Made by a program: the position numbers and the translations under genes. A stretch of DNA of 64,000 nt from Flavobacterium sasangense DSM 21067 (lineage in GTDB: Bacteria; Bacteroidota; Bacteroidia; Flavobacteriales; Flavobacteriaceae): positions 47,015 through 111,014 of the forward strand of contig NZ_JMLU01000009.1 of the NCBI RefSeq assembly GCF_000686885.1, written 5' to 3'. Shown one piece after another: positions 8,491 through 17,241 of the stretch (position 1 is the first letter of the stretch; each line of letters begins with the position of its first letter). Below the pieces are notes generated by a model. The model did no database searches. It saw only the letters and a list, made by a program, of their open reading frames with translations, and was not told the origin of the DNA.

Positions 8491-10638
8491 TTACTTCACA
8501 ATTGTCATTTCGTCTACAATGTGTTTAGCTCCTGAGAAATTCTCAATTACCCATAACACGTAACGAATATCAACATTGATAGTTCTTTGTAATTTTTTAT
8601 CAAAGATAACGTCACCAGCCATAGCTTCGATGTTTCCGTCGAATGCTAAACCGATTAACTCACCTTTTCCATTTAATACTGGTGAACCTGAATTTCCACC
8701 TGTAATATCGTTGTCAGTTAAGAAACAAACGTGTAAAGATCCGTCTTTATCAGCATAACGACCAAACTCTTTTTTAGCATTCATTTCTAATACTCTTGTA
8801 GGTAAATCAAATTCTAAATCACCTTTTTTGTATTTTTTAACTTGACCTGCTAATGTAGTGTAGTTATTAATTGTTGCATCATTACGTTTATCAGCTGGTA
8901 AAGAACGAACTTTTCCATAGGTTAAACGTAACGTTGAATTTGCATCTGGATATTTGATTTCTCCAATTTTAGATTCTCTCAAACCTTCTACTAATAAACG
9001 GAAAGAGGCACCAAAATCATTTTGCGCTTTTATTAACTCATCACTTCTTTTTCCTAAATGAGTTATTAAATCATTTGATAAAACATATAATGGATCATTT
9101 ACTAATAAAGCTTCTGTTGGTAAATCTAAAAATGCTTTTACTTTTTCTTTTGAAGTAAAAATACTTAAATCGAAAGCTGCATTAACATATTTAGTGAAAT
9201 CACCATTGTTTTCTTTAGCTAATTTTTCTACCATTGGAGCTAAAGTATATCCTGCTTTTTTTGAATATAAGCTCAATTGAGCTGCTAAAATATCTTTCTC
9301 TGCTGGAATATATAACTCTTTACACATTTCGTCTACCATTTCTAAAATAGCTGGAGCCATTTCAGCACGTTTAGCAGCATCTGCTTTTACATAAGCATCT
9401 AATTGTCTTCCTAAAGTTCTTCCAATAGTTCCAAAAGCAGAAGTTCTGAATAATTGTTGTAAATAATTATCATGACGCGATTTCTCATTCGTCATTGCAT
9501 AATATTTATTGATTGTAGGAACTACATTACCATATTTTGCTTTATTTTCTGGCTTATTAGCCCATTTGTGGAATTTAGCTTCTTGCGCTGCTTTCGTTTT
9601 TGCTGTACCAAATTTTGATAATGCATCAATCATTCCTTGACGGTTTTTCCAGTAGTTAGCAACTCCTGCAAATTTAGAAGCATAAATAAGGTTTAAAGCA
9701 TCTGACTGAACCATGTATTTTTTCATGTTGTCCATTCCTGTTTTTGAACCTTCAACCCAAGCTGGATAAGCAAATTTTACGTTTTGCTCAATTCCACCTG
9801 CTGGCATCCAACGGTTAGTTCTACCTGGATAACCTAAAATCATTGCGAAGTCATTTTCTTTAACACCACCAATATTTACTGGTAAATAATGTTTTGGTTT
9901 TAATGGAACATTGCTTGTAGAATATTCAGCTGGATTTCCGTTAGCATCAGCATACACTCTAAACATAGAGAAATCTGCTGTATGGCGTGGCCATTCCCAG
10001 TTGTCAGTATCTCCACCAAATTTTCCTAAACTTTCTGGAGGAGTTCCTACTAAACGAACGTCTTTGTAATCTTGGTAAACGAAATAGTAGTATTCGTTTC
10101 CTTGGAAAAACGGACGAACAGAAACGGTATATTTTCCACCTTCGTTGTTTTCTTTTTCAATTTTAGCGATTTCAGCATTGATAGCTTTTTCTCTATCCGC
10201 TTCGCTCATACTTGGATTAACTACAGACAAAATTCTTTTTGTACAATCGTCCATACGAACGAAGAAACGTACATATAAACTAGATGGTTTTAATTCTTCT
10301 GCTCTGTTTTTTGCCCAATACCCATTTTTTAAATAGTTTTTTTCTGCTGAAGATAATTCTGCAATTGCATCATATCCACAGTGGTGATTGGTTAAAACTA
10401 ATCCGTCTTTTGAAATCATTTCAGCAGTACATCCACCATTAAATTGCACGATTGCATCTTTTAAACTGTGGTTATTGATACTGTAAATTTCTTCGGCTGT
10501 TAATTGCAAGCCCATTTTTTGCATGTCGCGGTGATTTAAACGCTCAATGAACATCAAAAACCACATTCCTTCATCTGCTTTTACCGAAGCTGGCACAAGC
10601 ATAATTGCAGAAACGACAAATAATAATAATTTTTTCAT
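8491..10638 (-). CDS. dpp7: S46 family dipeptidyl-peptidase (DPP7-type)
   Basis: 715 residues with a Sec signal (about 1-21, ending SVKA). It is a chymotrypsin-fold serine peptidase of family S46, which removes dipeptides from oligopeptides in the periplasm of asaccharolytic and proteolytic Bacteroidota. The catalytic His lies in TNHHCGYDA (residues 85/86), the DNWEWPRHTADF block carries conserved substrate-binding residues, and the nucleophile is Ser650 in GGNSGSPV. Eighteen residues after the Ser, position 668 is Gly (LAFDGN). In characterised S46 enzymes the equivalent position is Gly in DPP7 (hydrophobic P1) and Arg in DPP11 (Asp/Glu P1), so a DPP7 specificity is inferred. It is a single gene, with terminators on both sides. 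The symbol rests on this inference. Confidence 0.92.
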   Translation of the reverse strand: MKKLLLFVVSAIMLVPASVKADEGMWFLMFIERLNHRDMQKMGLQLTAEEIYSINNHSLKDAIVQFNGGCTAEMISKDGLVLTNHHCGYDAIAELSSAEKNYLKNGYWAKNRAEELKPSSLYVRFFVRMDDCTKRILSVVNPSMSEADREKAINAEIAKIEKENNEGGKYTVSVRPFFQGNEYYYFVYQDYKDVRLVGTPPESLGKFGGDTDNWEWPRHTADFSMFRVYADANGNPAEYSTSNVPLKPKHYLPVNIGGVKENDFAMILGYPGRTNRWMPAGGIEQNVKFAYPAWVEGSKTGMDNMKKYMVQSDALNLIYASKFAGVANYWKNRQGMIDALSKFGTAKTKAAQEAKFHKWANKPENKAKYGNVVPTINKYYAMTNEKSRHDNYLQQLFRTSAFGTIGRTLGRQLDAYVKADAAKRAEMAPAILEMVDEMCKELYIPAEKDILAAQLSLYSKKAGYTLAPMVEKLAKENNGDFTKYVNAAFDLSIFTSKEKVKAFLDLPTEALLVNDPLYVLSNDLITHLGKRSDELIKAQNDFGASFRLLVEGLRESKIGEIKYPDANSTLRLTYGKVRSLPADKRNDATINNYTTLAGQVKKYKKGDLEFDLPTRVLEMNAKKEFGRYADKDGSLHVCFLTDNDITGGNSGSPVLNGKGELIGLAFDGNIEAMAGDVIFDKKLQRTINVDIRYVLWVIENFSGAKHIVDEMTIVK

Positions 10639-10770
10639 AATAAATCTGTGTTCTTTTGATTTGTGTGGCGAATATACTTAAAAATACGATTTCGTTAAAA
10701 TTATCATTTCAAAATCAGTTTAGATTGAAGCAATTTTAACTTTTTATTATATAAACTGCATTAAAAACAA

Positions 10771-10799
10771 AAAAGCATCTCCAAAATGGAGATGCTTTT
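10771..10799 (-). terminator. Rho-independent terminator after obg
   Basis: Perfect 13-bp stem, 10771-10783 with 10787-10799 (core GCATCTCCA/TGGAGATGC), and a three-base loop. The A run on the left becomes the U tract on the minus strand. It lies just after the stop of the GTPase gene at 10820. Confidence 0.85.
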
Positions 10800-10819
10800 T
10801 CTTACTTTTTTATAGAAAA

Positions 10820-11830
10820 CTATTTTGTTTCTACATTCAGCATTTGCCACAATTTGTCTTTCAACTCTTGTAAACCTTGTTGAGCAACCGATGAAATAAA
10901 CATATATGGAGTTCCTTTTAATTCTTTATCCAGTTGTTTTTTCAATTCTGCTTTTAATTCATCGTCTAACATATCGCATTTTGAAATCACAATCAAACGA
11001 TCTTTGTCTAACATTTCTGGATTGTAACGACGTAATTCGTCTAACAAAATTTCGTACTCTTTCTTAATATCATCCGCATCAGCTGGAACTAAAAACAATA
11101 AAGTTGAATTACGTTCGATATGACGCAAAAAGTAATGTCCTAATCCTTTTCCTTCTGCCGCACCTTCAATAATCCCAGGAATATCAGCCATTACAAACGA
11201 TTGAAAATCTCTGTACGCTACAATCCCTAAATTAGGCTTTAAAGTCGTAAACGGATAATCTGCAATTTTTGGCTTAGCCGAAGTTAAAACGGATAATAAA
11301 GTTGATTTTCCTGCATTTGGAAACCCTACTAAACCTACATCAGCTAAAACTTTTAATTCTAAAGTAACATCTACTTCTTTTACTGGCATTCCTGGTTGTG
11401 CATAACGAGGCGTTTGGTTGATAGCACTTCTAAAATGCCAGTTTCCTAAACCTCCTTTTCCTCCTTCTGCCAAGATTTTCACCTCATCATGTTCGGTAAT
11501 TTCAAACAAAACATCACCAGTTTCTTGATCTTTTACAACCGTGCCTAATGGAACTTCAATGTATTTATCTTCTCCATCATGACCTGTACTTCTTGAACTT
11601 CCTCCATCACCTCCGTGACCTGCACGCATGTGTTTTAAGAATTTCAAGTGAAATAAAGTCCAAAGATTTTTATTTCCTTTAATGTATACGTGTCCACCTC
11701 GACCACCATCACCACCATCAGGTCCACCTTTTTCAATAAATTTTTCTCTGTGTAAATGCGAAGACCCTTTTCCTCCTTTTCCGGAAGAAACATATATTTT
11801 TACGTAGTCTACAAAATTTCCTTCTGTCAT
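10820..11830 (-). CDS. obg: Obg family GTPase (ObgE/CgtA)
   Basis: 336 residues. The glycine-rich Obg fold occupies about 1-160 ([27 protein letters not shown]) and the G domain follows, with the P-loop GFPNAGKST at 169-177, switch region [12 protein letters not shown]3 motif DIPG and G4-like SKCD. Obg binds the large ribosomal subunit and couples ribosome assembly to GTP/ppGpp status. The C-terminal OCT extension seen in Firmicutes is absent, as is usual in Bacteroidota. It lies 4 bp after the CorC-like gene, so it is the last gene of a corC-obg transcription unit and is followed by a strong terminator. Confidence 0.97.
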   Translation of the reverse strand: MTEGNFVDYVKIYVSSGKGGKGSSHLHREKFIEKGGPDGGDGGRGGHVYIKGNKNLWTLFHLKFLKHMRAGHGGDGGSSRSTGHDGEDKYIEVPLGTVVKDQETGDVLFEITEHDEVKILAEGGKGGLGNWHFRSAINQTPRYAQPGMPVKEVDVTLELKVLADVGLVGFPNAGKSTLLSVLTSAKPKIADYPFTTLKPNLGIVAYRDFQSFVMADIPGIIEGAAEGKGLGHYFLRHIERNSTLLFLVPADADDIKKEYEILLDELRRYNPEMLDKDRLIVISKCDMLDDELKAELKKQLDKELKGTPYMFISSVAQQGLQELKDKLWQMLNVETK

Positions 11831-11834
11831 TGTT

Positions 11835-13109
11835 TTATTCTTTTAAATTGGTAATTAAAACTTTATCAATTTTAACACCGTCCATATCGATAACTTCGAA
11901 CTCTAATTTGTTCCAAATTAACTTTTGTCCTTGTTTTGGGATTACTCCTAATTCTGTTATGATTAATCCACTTACTGTTGTTACTTCGTAATCTCCTATT
12001 AACTCATCCATATCGAAATAAGTTAGGAAATCGTGCAACGAATAATGTCCGTCAACTAACCACGAGCCGTCTTCTCTTGCTACAATTTTAAATTCGTCTT
12101 CATAGAAATCAGCCGCATCTCCTACTAACGCTTCTAAAATATCATTCAATGTAATTATTCCTTGAAAAACACCGTGTTCATCTGTAACCAAAGCATAATG
12201 CACTTTTGAAACCTTAAAATTTTCCAATGCTTTATATGCCGACGTTTGCTCAATAAAATATACTGGTTCTTTAATTATCGATTTTAAATCGAAATTTCCT
12301 TTTTCAAAACTGGCAAACAAATCTTTCAACAAAACGATTCCTTCTACATCGTCTAAATTATCCGCACATACTGGATAAACCGAATGCAATTCATCTAAAA
12401 CTTTCGCTTTGATTTCTTCAATGGAATCTTCGTAAGACAAATAAACAATTGAATTTCGGTGCGTCATTAATGAATTGACTTTTCTATCGCCAATATGAAA
12501 AACACGTTCCACAATATCTTGCTCAATTTCTTGAACTTCACCTACTTCAGTTCCTTCTTTTATAATGGCTTTGATTTCTTCTTCTGTAACTTTTCCGTCA
12601 GCTGTTGGTTTAATTTGCAAAAGTTTCATCAAAGATTCAGTTGAAATAGTCAGCAACCATATAAAAGGCATTGTAATTGTAGAAACTAATTTCATGGGAA
12701 CCGCAACTGCTTTTGCAATTCCTTCTGGATAATTTAAACCGATTCTTTTTGGTAATAATTCTCCTAAAACTAGAGAGAAAAACGTTAAAATTACAACTAC
12801 AATCCCAACCGCAATTGATTCTGAATACGGTTTTAAAGCTTCAAAACTTGAAACAAAATTTTGAACATCTGTAGTAATTTTATCTCCTGAATAAATACCC
12901 GTTAAAATTCCGATTAAGGTAATTCCAATTTGAACTGTTGATAAAAATTCGTTTGGAGAATTAGCTAAATCTAGAGCTGCCTTAGCATTTTTATTTCCTT
13001 TTTTAGCAGCAGTTTCTAAACGATTCTTACGAGCTGAAATCAATGCGATTTCCGACATTGAGAAAACACCGTTTAAAATAATCAGAAAGAGAATGATTAA
13101 AATTTCCAT
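11835..13109 (-). CDS. CNNM/CorC family transporter with CBS pair
   Basis: 424 residues. The N-terminal CNNM (DUF21) membrane domain spans about 1-190, with hydrophobic helices at 1-20, about 60-75, 97-117 and 135-160, and conserved segments [20 protein letters not shown] and [14 protein letters not shown]. Two CBS repeats follow at about 205-330 ([34 protein letters not shown]), then a C-terminal CorC/HlyC domain at about 340-420 ([16 protein letters not shown]). Such proteins are tied to Mg2+/Co2+ efflux; the older name hemolysin is misleading. GldE of gliding motility belongs to the same superfamily, but nothing here singles this protein out as GldE. It is transcribed just ahead of obg. 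Confidence 0.92.
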   Translation of the reverse strand: MEILIILFLIILNGVFSMSEIALISARKNRLETAAKKGNKNAKAALDLANSPNEFLSTVQIGITLIGILTGIYSGDKITTDVQNFVSSFEALKPYSESIAVGIVVVILTFFSLVLGELLPKRIGLNYPEGIAKAVAVPMKLVSTITMPFIWLLTISTESLMKLLQIKPTADGKVTEEEIKAIIKEGTEVGEVQEIEQDIVERVFHIGDRKVNSLMTHRNSIVYLSYEDSIEEIKAKVLDELHSVYPVCADNLDDVEGIVLLKDLFASFEKGNFDLKSIIKEPVYFIEQTSAYKALENFKVSKVHYALVTDEHGVFQGIITLNDILEALVGDAADFYEDEFKIVAREDGSWLVDGHYSLHDFLTYFDMDELIGDYEVTTVSGLIITELGVIPKQGQKLIWNKLEFEVIDMDGVKIDKVLITNLKE

Positions 13110-13128
13110 AGTTAAAATTATAAAAAAA

Positions 13129-13159
13129 GAGCTAAAATCCCAAATTACGGAAATAGCTC
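13129..13159 (-). terminator. Probable terminator after adk
   Basis: Short stem GAGCTA/TAGCTC (13129-13134 with 13154-13159) around a 19-nt loop. On the minus strand it is followed by seven U. It lies between adk and the CorC-like gene. The stem is short, so this may be an inefficient attenuator. Confidence 0.45.
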
Positions 13160-13228
13160 CTTTTCTGTGTGCAAATATCGAAAAAAAAATCGAAAGCCCG
13201 AAATTTATCTCAAAGGCTGATTTTTCTA

Positions 13229-13801
13229 TTAAAATGTATCTAAAACTAAACTTAATCTTTCAGTCACTTCTTCAATAGATCCAATACCATCAACTGCGTA
13301 AAATTTGTGTTGCGCTTTGTAATAATCCATTAATGGTGCGGTTTTTTCGTTGTATTCTTGGTAACGATTTCTGATTTTTTCTTCGTCTTGATCGTCTGGT
13401 CTACCTGAAGTTTTTCCTCTTTCTAACAAACGTTGAACTAAGATTTCATCGTTCGCTTCCAAAGCTACAGTTGCAGTAATTTCTTGATTTTTACCCTCTA
13501 AAAACTTATCTAAAGCTTCAGCTTGTGCAATTGTTCTTGGAAAACCATCAAATAAAAATCCAGCTGCTTGCGGGTTTTTATCTACTTCGCTTTGCAACAT
13601 TTTAATTGTTACTTCATCCGGAACCAAATCACCTTTATCCATAAAAGTTTTAGCTAATCTACCTAATTCCGTGTCATTTTTAATGTTGAATCTAAAAATA
13701 TCTCCTGTAGATAAATGTACTAAATTATATTTGTGCTTTAAAAAATCGGCTTGCGTTCCCTTCCCTGCTCCTGGCTTACCAAATAATACGATATTGATCA
13801 T
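13229..13801 (-). CDS. adk: Adenylate kinase
   Basis: 190 residues. The P-loop GKPGAGKGTQ is at 8-17, followed by the NMP-binding segment (STGDIFR), the FDGFPRT motif and a short LID (RGKTSGRPDD), so this is the short form without the zinc-binding LID. It catalyses ATP + AMP = 2 ADP in the cytosol. It starts 30 bp after hpt ends, on the same strand. The hpt-adk pair links purine salvage to nucleotide balance, and both probably share the promoter upstream of hpt. Confidence 0.97.
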   Translation of the reverse strand: MINIVLFGKPGAGKGTQADFLKHKYNLVHLSTGDIFRFNIKNDTELGRLAKTFMDKGDLVPDEVTIKMLQSEVDKNPQAAGFLFDGFPRTIAQAEALDKFLEGKNQEITATVALEANDEILVQRLLERGKTSGRPDDQDEEKIRNRYQEYNEKTAPLMDYYKAQHKFYAVDGIGSIEEVTERLSLVLDTF

Positions 13802-13831
13802 TGTTTTGTTATGTTAAGTTGTAATAGTTAG

Positions 13832-14362
13832 TTATTCTGATAATTGATATACGTCTTTTAAATTTCTTCCTAAACCATCGTAGTCTAAACCATATCCTAC
13901 GATAAATTTATTAGGAATTCGAATACCTACATAATCTAATTTAATATCTTTTGTATAGGCTTCTGGTTTTAAGAATAAAGTAGCAATTTTGAAATGTTTC
14001 ACATTGTGATGCTTCATAATGGCTTTTAATTCTTCAATTGTATTTCCAGTATCTACAATATCTTCCACTATAATTACAGAACGACCTTCTAAACTTTGGT
14101 TCAAACCAATCAGCTCTTTCACCTCATTAGTAGTTTGTGTTCCTTCATACGAAGCCATTTTTACAAATGAAACTTCGCAATTGTGACTGTATTTTTTCAA
14201 CAAATCAGCCACGACCATGAAAGCGCCATTCAAAACTCCAATAAAAACAGGAACATCATCACAAAAATCATCTTCAATTTGTTTGGCCATGTTTTCAATT
14301 GCGAAGTTAATTTCCTCTCCCGAAATAAAAACTTCAAATTTCTTATCGTGTAGTTGTATCAC
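13832..14362 (-). CDS. hpt: Hypoxanthine phosphoribosyltransferase
   Basis: 176 residues of the type I phosphoribosyltransferase fold. The PRPP-binding motif VIIVEDIVDTGNTI is at about 95-108, the pyrophosphate loop near VSFVKMASYEGT, and the purine-stacking segment VGIRIPNKFIVGYGLDYDG towards the C-terminus. It converts hypoxanthine (and usually guanine) plus PRPP to the nucleotide. It is the first gene of the hpt-adk unit, divergent from the uncharacterised gene at 14459, with a good promoter in the gap. Confidence 0.96.
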   Translation of the reverse strand: MIQLHDKKFEVFISGEEINFAIENMAKQIEDDFCDDVPVFIGVLNGAFMVVADLLKKYSHNCEVSFVKMASYEGTQTTNEVKELIGLNQSLEGRSVIIVEDIVDTGNTIEELKAIMKHHNVKHFKIATLFLKPEAYTKDIKLDYVGIRIPNKFIVGYGLDYDGLGRNLKDVYQLSE

Positions 14363-14387
14363 TTTGGTTAGATTTAGAAATAAACAA

Positions 14388-14419
14388 CAAATTTAAGAAA
14401 GTCAAATGAATAGCTACAA
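14388..14419 (-). promoter_or_regulatory. Promoter of hpt-adk
   Basis: On the minus strand TTG (14419-14417) is followed after 21 nt by TAAATTTG (14395-14388), matching the Bacteroidota sigma pattern TTG/TAnnTTTG. The -7 box lies about 26 bp upstream of the hpt start. Confidence 0.6.
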
Positions 14420-14458
14420 AGTATTTCAACTTTTTTGCAAATTTGATATATTTACCAA

Positions 14459-15007
14459 ATGAAAAGCCAAATGTATCAGAAAATCGAGGCAAGTACTTGC
14501 CATGTTGCTAGCCGGAAAATGGTTAGTAATTTTGCTATGAAAGATGAAAATCATCTAAAAGAAATGATACAACTTGCTTTTGACACAAAAGATGAATTAC
14601 ATGTAAAAGCATTTTGGAGTTTGGATTTGGTTTGCGAAAAGAAACTGAAACAATTTGTTCCTTATATTGAGGATTTCTGTACTATTCTTCCAAAAATAAA
14701 AGATGATTCTGCATTACGACCAGCGACTAAAATCGCTTTCTTTTTAGCGAAAAGTAATCACAGAAAAAACGGTATTTCTCTCACACAAGAACAAGAACAC
14801 AATTTAATGGAAGCCTTAATTGACCGCTTGATTCAAGACGAAAAGGTAGCCGCAAAAGTGTATGCCATGAAAGCCCTTTTTGTTTTGGGAAAGAAATACG
14901 ATTGGGTTCACGATGAATTAAAAACGATTATTTCTCAAGATTATTCGAATCATACCGCGGCTTACCAAGCGGCAACACGAAATCTTTTGAAAAAACTCAA
15001 CAAGTAA
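14459..15007 (+). CDS. Uncharacterised helical protein
   Basis: 182 residues, no signal peptide and no membrane segment. The sequence is almost entirely amphipathic helices, with repeated patterns (LKEMIQLAFDTKDELHVKAF, LIDRLIQDEKVAAKVYAMKA) that look like HEAT-type repeats. As I recall, similar short proteins beside purine genes in flavobacteria are sometimes labelled adenylosuccinate lyase, but none of that enzyme's signature (such as SSAMPYKRNP) is present here, so I would not use the name. It sits between the divergent hpt and the downstream purK and may be functionally linked to them only by position. Confidence 0.8.
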   Translation: MKSQMYQKIEASTCHVASRKMVSNFAMKDENHLKEMIQLAFDTKDELHVKAFWSLDLVCEKKLKQFVPYIEDFCTILPKIKDDSALRPATKIAFFLAKSNHRKNGISLTQEQEHNLMEALIDRLIQDEKVAAKVYAMKALFVLGKKYDWVHDELKTIISQDYSNHTAAYQAATRNLLKKLNK

Positions 15008-15009
15008 CA

Positions 15010-15056
15010 AATTGTTAATTATCAATTGTTAATTATCAATTGTCTGAGTATCTTTG
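15010..15056 (+). promoter_or_regulatory. 14-bp tandem repeat carrying the purK promoter
   Basis: The unit AATTGTTAATTATC occurs at 15010-15023 and 15024-15037, followed by a partial AATTG. The second unit supplies TTG (15026-15028), which lies 20 nt before TATCTTTG (15049-15056), a full match to TAnnTTTG. The purK start at 15078 is 21 bp downstream. Confidence 0.65.
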
Positions 15057-15077
15057 CGCAAACAACAACTACAACAA

Positions 15078-16256
15078 ATGAATTATTTTTCTTCTGATTT
15101 TAAATTAGGAATTTTAGGAGGAGGTCAATTAGGAAAAATGCTTTTGACCGAAACTCGAAAATTCGATATTCAAACTTTAGTTTTAGAACCAAGTGAAGAA
15201 GCTCCAGCAAGATACAGTTGCAATGGATTTTACAAAGGCAGTTTAATGGATTTTGATACGGTTTACCAATTTGGTAAAATGGTCGATTTGTTAACTATCG
15301 AAATTGAAAATGTAAATTTAGACGCTTTAGATAAATTAGAAGCAGAAGGATTACCGATTTACCCATCGCCAAAAACCTTACGTTTGATTCAAAACAAAGG
15401 AAAACAAAAAGATTATTACGTTTCAAACGATATTCCAACTTCGCCACACCAACGATTTGTTGACTTAAACGATTTGAGAAACGCTTTAGCCAAAGACGAA
15501 TTAGAATTTCCTTTTGTATGGAAATGTGCGCAATTTGGTTACGACGGAAATGGCGTTAAAATTTGTCGCTCAGCATTAGATTTGGTTAAACTTCCTGATG
15601 TAGAATGTATTGCCGAAGAAATGGTACCGTTCAAAAATGAATTAGCAGTAATTGTAGCGCGTTCGGTTTCTGGTGAAGTGAAAACGTATCCAGTAGTAGA
15701 AATGGAATTTCATCCTGAGGCCAATCAAGTAGAATATGTAATTTGTCCAGCTCGAATTGATGAAAAAGTTGCTCAAAAGGCTACGGAAGTTGCATTAAAA
15801 GTTTCGCAAGCGTTTCATCATATTGGATTATTAGCAGTGGAAATGTTTCAAACAGCAGACGATGAAATTTTGGTAAACGAAGTCGCTCCTCGCCCACATA
15901 ACTCTGGACATTATTCGATTGAAGCGAGTTATACTTCACAATTTGAAAATCATTTACGTGCGATTTTAAACTTACCTTTAGGAAACACCGATAGCAAAGT
16001 TGCCGGAATTATGGTAAATTTGGTAGGTGAAGAAGGTTATTCTGGACAAGTAGTTTACGAAAACATAGAGAAAATCATGGCAATTGATGGCGTAACTCCA
16101 CACATTTACGGAAAAAGAGAAACACGACCTTTCCGAAAAATGGGACACGTTACCATCGTAAATGAAGATATGACGGAAGCGAGAAAAATTGCGGAGGAAG
16201 TGAAGAATTCAATTAGAGTAATTAGCAGCCCCCTAACCCCCAAAGGGGGAATTTAA
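15078..16256 (+). CDS. purK: N5-carboxyaminoimidazole ribonucleotide synthase
   Basis: 392 residues from the ATG at 15078. An in-frame TTG at 15054 falls inside the promoter -7 box and is rejected as the start. ATP-grasp enzyme: N-terminal dinucleotide-like loop LGILGGGQLGKMLL, substrate segment KGSLMDF, ATP-binding lysine regions FPFVWKCAQFGYDGNG and metal/phosphate site LVNEVAPRPHNSGHYSIEA. It makes N5-CAIR from AIR, ATP and bicarbonate, the step before PurE. The last residues (about SSPLTPKGGI) are encoded by a copy of an intergenic repeat (16227-16253), so the native C-terminus has been replaced by repeat-derived sequence. The partner purE lies 340 bp downstream, beyond a small inserted ORF. 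Confidence 0.96.
   Translation: MNYFSSDFKLGILGGGQLGKMLLTETRKFDIQTLVLEPSEEAPARYSCNGFYKGSLMDFDTVYQFGKMVDLLTIEIENVNLDALDKLEAEGLPIYPSPKTLRLIQNKGKQKDYYVSNDIPTSPHQRFVDLNDLRNALAKDELEFPFVWKCAQFGYDGNGVKICRSALDLVKLPDVECIAEEMVPFKNELAVIVARSVSGEVKTYPVVEMEFHPEANQVEYVICPARIDEKVAQKATEVALKVSQAFHHIGLLAVEMFQTADDEILVNEVAPRPHNSGHYSIEASYTSQFENHLRAILNLPLGNTDSKVAGIMVNLVGEEGYSGQVVYENIEKIMAIDGVTPHIYGKRETRPFRKMGHVTIVNEDMTEARKIAEEVKNSIRVISSPLTPKGGI
16227..16253 (+). repeat. 27-bp G/C-run repeat, left copy
   Basis: Contains CCCCCTAACCCCC, AAA and GGGGG runs, so it is itself able to hairpin (C5-AAA-G5). It overlaps the 3' end of purK and encodes its last residues. It is the exact reverse complement of 16568-16594. Confidence 0.9.
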
Positions 16257-16263
16257 AACCGAA

Positions 16264-16545
16264 TTGAAAATGATAAAAAAGATTTTAAAGATTATTTTTT
16301 ATACCACAATATTGTTTTGTGTATTATCATTTTTGTCATTATCATTTTCCATGATTTATTCAAGATTTAACAATATATCTCCCAATTTAACAATTGGATT
16401 TCCTTTTGAAATGTATTATCAATTCGAAGTTAGAGGAGAATGCGATGAAAGAACTTTATTACACGGAACTCATTTTATAAACATTTTATACAATATGATT
16501 ATCTGTTTAATTTTTTCAGCATTAATAAACAAAAAAACAACATAA
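16264..16545 (+). CDS. Small membrane protein, unknown
   Basis: 93 residues. Hydrophobic segments lie at about 4-28 (ILKIIFYTTILFCVLSFLSL) and about 71-87 (FINILYNMIICLIFSALI), with a short polar loop containing RGECDERTLLHG between them. I do not recognise a family. It lies between purK and purE inside a perfect inverted repeat, an unusual place for an operon member. Its codon use is strongly A/T-rich like other accessory small genes. It could be a passenger gene brought in with the repeats, or a fortuitous reading frame; the clear two-helix profile makes a real gene more likely. Confidence 0.6.
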   Translation: MKMIKKILKIIFYTTILFCVLSFLSLSFSMIYSRFNNISPNLTIGFPFEMYYQFEVRGECDERTLLHGTHFINILYNMIICLIFSALINKKTT

Positions 16546-16567
16546 AAACCTACTCACCCCTAGTAGG

Positions 16568-16594
16568 AATTCCCCCTTTGGGGGTTAGGGGGCT
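16568..16594 (-). repeat. 27-bp G/C-run repeat, right copy (inverted)
   Basis: Exact reverse complement of 16227-16253, 4 bp upstream of the purE start. Preceded by a small hairpin CCTACT/AGTAGG (16550-16567). The copies enclose 314 bp. In a purK-purE transcript the two copies could pair and loop out the small ORF. Confidence 0.9.
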
Positions 16595-16598
16595 AAAC

Positions 16599-17081
16599 AT
16601 GAGCAAAGTAGCAATAATAATGGGCAGCATTTCGGATATGCCGGTAATGCAAGAAGCCATCGACATATTAAAAGGATTTGATATCGAAACTGAAGTAGAT
16701 ATTGTTTCGGCACACCGAACACCTGAAAAATTATTTGATTTCAGTAAAAACGCGCACGAAAGAGGCATCTCAGTAATTATTGCTGGAGCTGGTGGTGCGG
16801 CTCATTTACCTGGAATGGTTGCTTCTATGTCGCCACTTCCTGTAATTGGAGTTCCTGTAAAATCAAGTAATTCTATTGATGGTTGGGATTCTGTTTTATC
16901 GATTTTACAAATGCCTGGAGGTGTTCCTGTAGCAACTGTTGCTTTAAACGGAGCAAAAAATGCTGGAATCTTAGCCGCACAAATTATCGGAAGTTCTGAT
17001 AAATGTGTGTTAGATAAAATTATCGCCTACAAAGAAGGTTTGAAACAAGCGGTATTAAAAGCTTCGGAAGGATTGAAATAA
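16599..17081 (+). CDS. purE: N5-carboxyaminoimidazole ribonucleotide mutase
   Basis: 160 residues from ATG at 16599. An upstream in-frame TTG at 16578 lies inside the 27-bp repeat and is not a credible start. Class I PurE: MGSISDMPVMQEA, DIVSAHRTPEKLFDF with the catalytic His, and IAGAGGAAHLPGMVAS. It converts N5-CAIR to CAIR in de novo purine synthesis, using the product of PurK encoded just upstream. A terminator follows the stop. Confidence 0.97.
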   Translation: MSKVAIIMGSISDMPVMQEAIDILKGFDIETEVDIVSAHRTPEKLFDFSKNAHERGISVIIAGAGGAAHLPGMVASMSPLPVIGVPVKSSNSIDGWDSVLSILQMPGGVPVATVALNGAKNAGILAAQIIGSSDKCVLDKIIAYKEGLKQAVLKASEGLK

Positions 17082-17088
17082 AAACAGA

Positions 17089-17118
17089 AAACCCCGATTT
17101 ATTACTAATTCGGGGTTT
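17089..17118 (+). terminator. Terminator after purE
   Basis: Stem AAACCCCGA/TCGGGGTTT (about 17089-17097 with 17110-17118), 12-nt loop, weak T tract. Confidence 0.7.
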
Positions 17119-17241
17119 CTACTCACAATTAAGTGACAACTATAAAAAAATTCTACTCTCTCTCTGATTTGGGGCAAAAAGGATGTTCCTACATCATTTC
17201 ATCGACAAAATTATACACTTTATCGGTAAAAACAAATTTTT

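Noticed and set aside
14459..15007. Adenylosuccinate lyase label for the small helical protein
   Set aside because: Less than half the needed length and none of the catalytic signatures are present; position near purine genes is not enough.
15010..15042. Tandem repeats as a possible CRISPR
   Set aside because: The units are 14 bp, directly adjacent with no spacers, and there are only two. No cas gene is present anywhere in the window.
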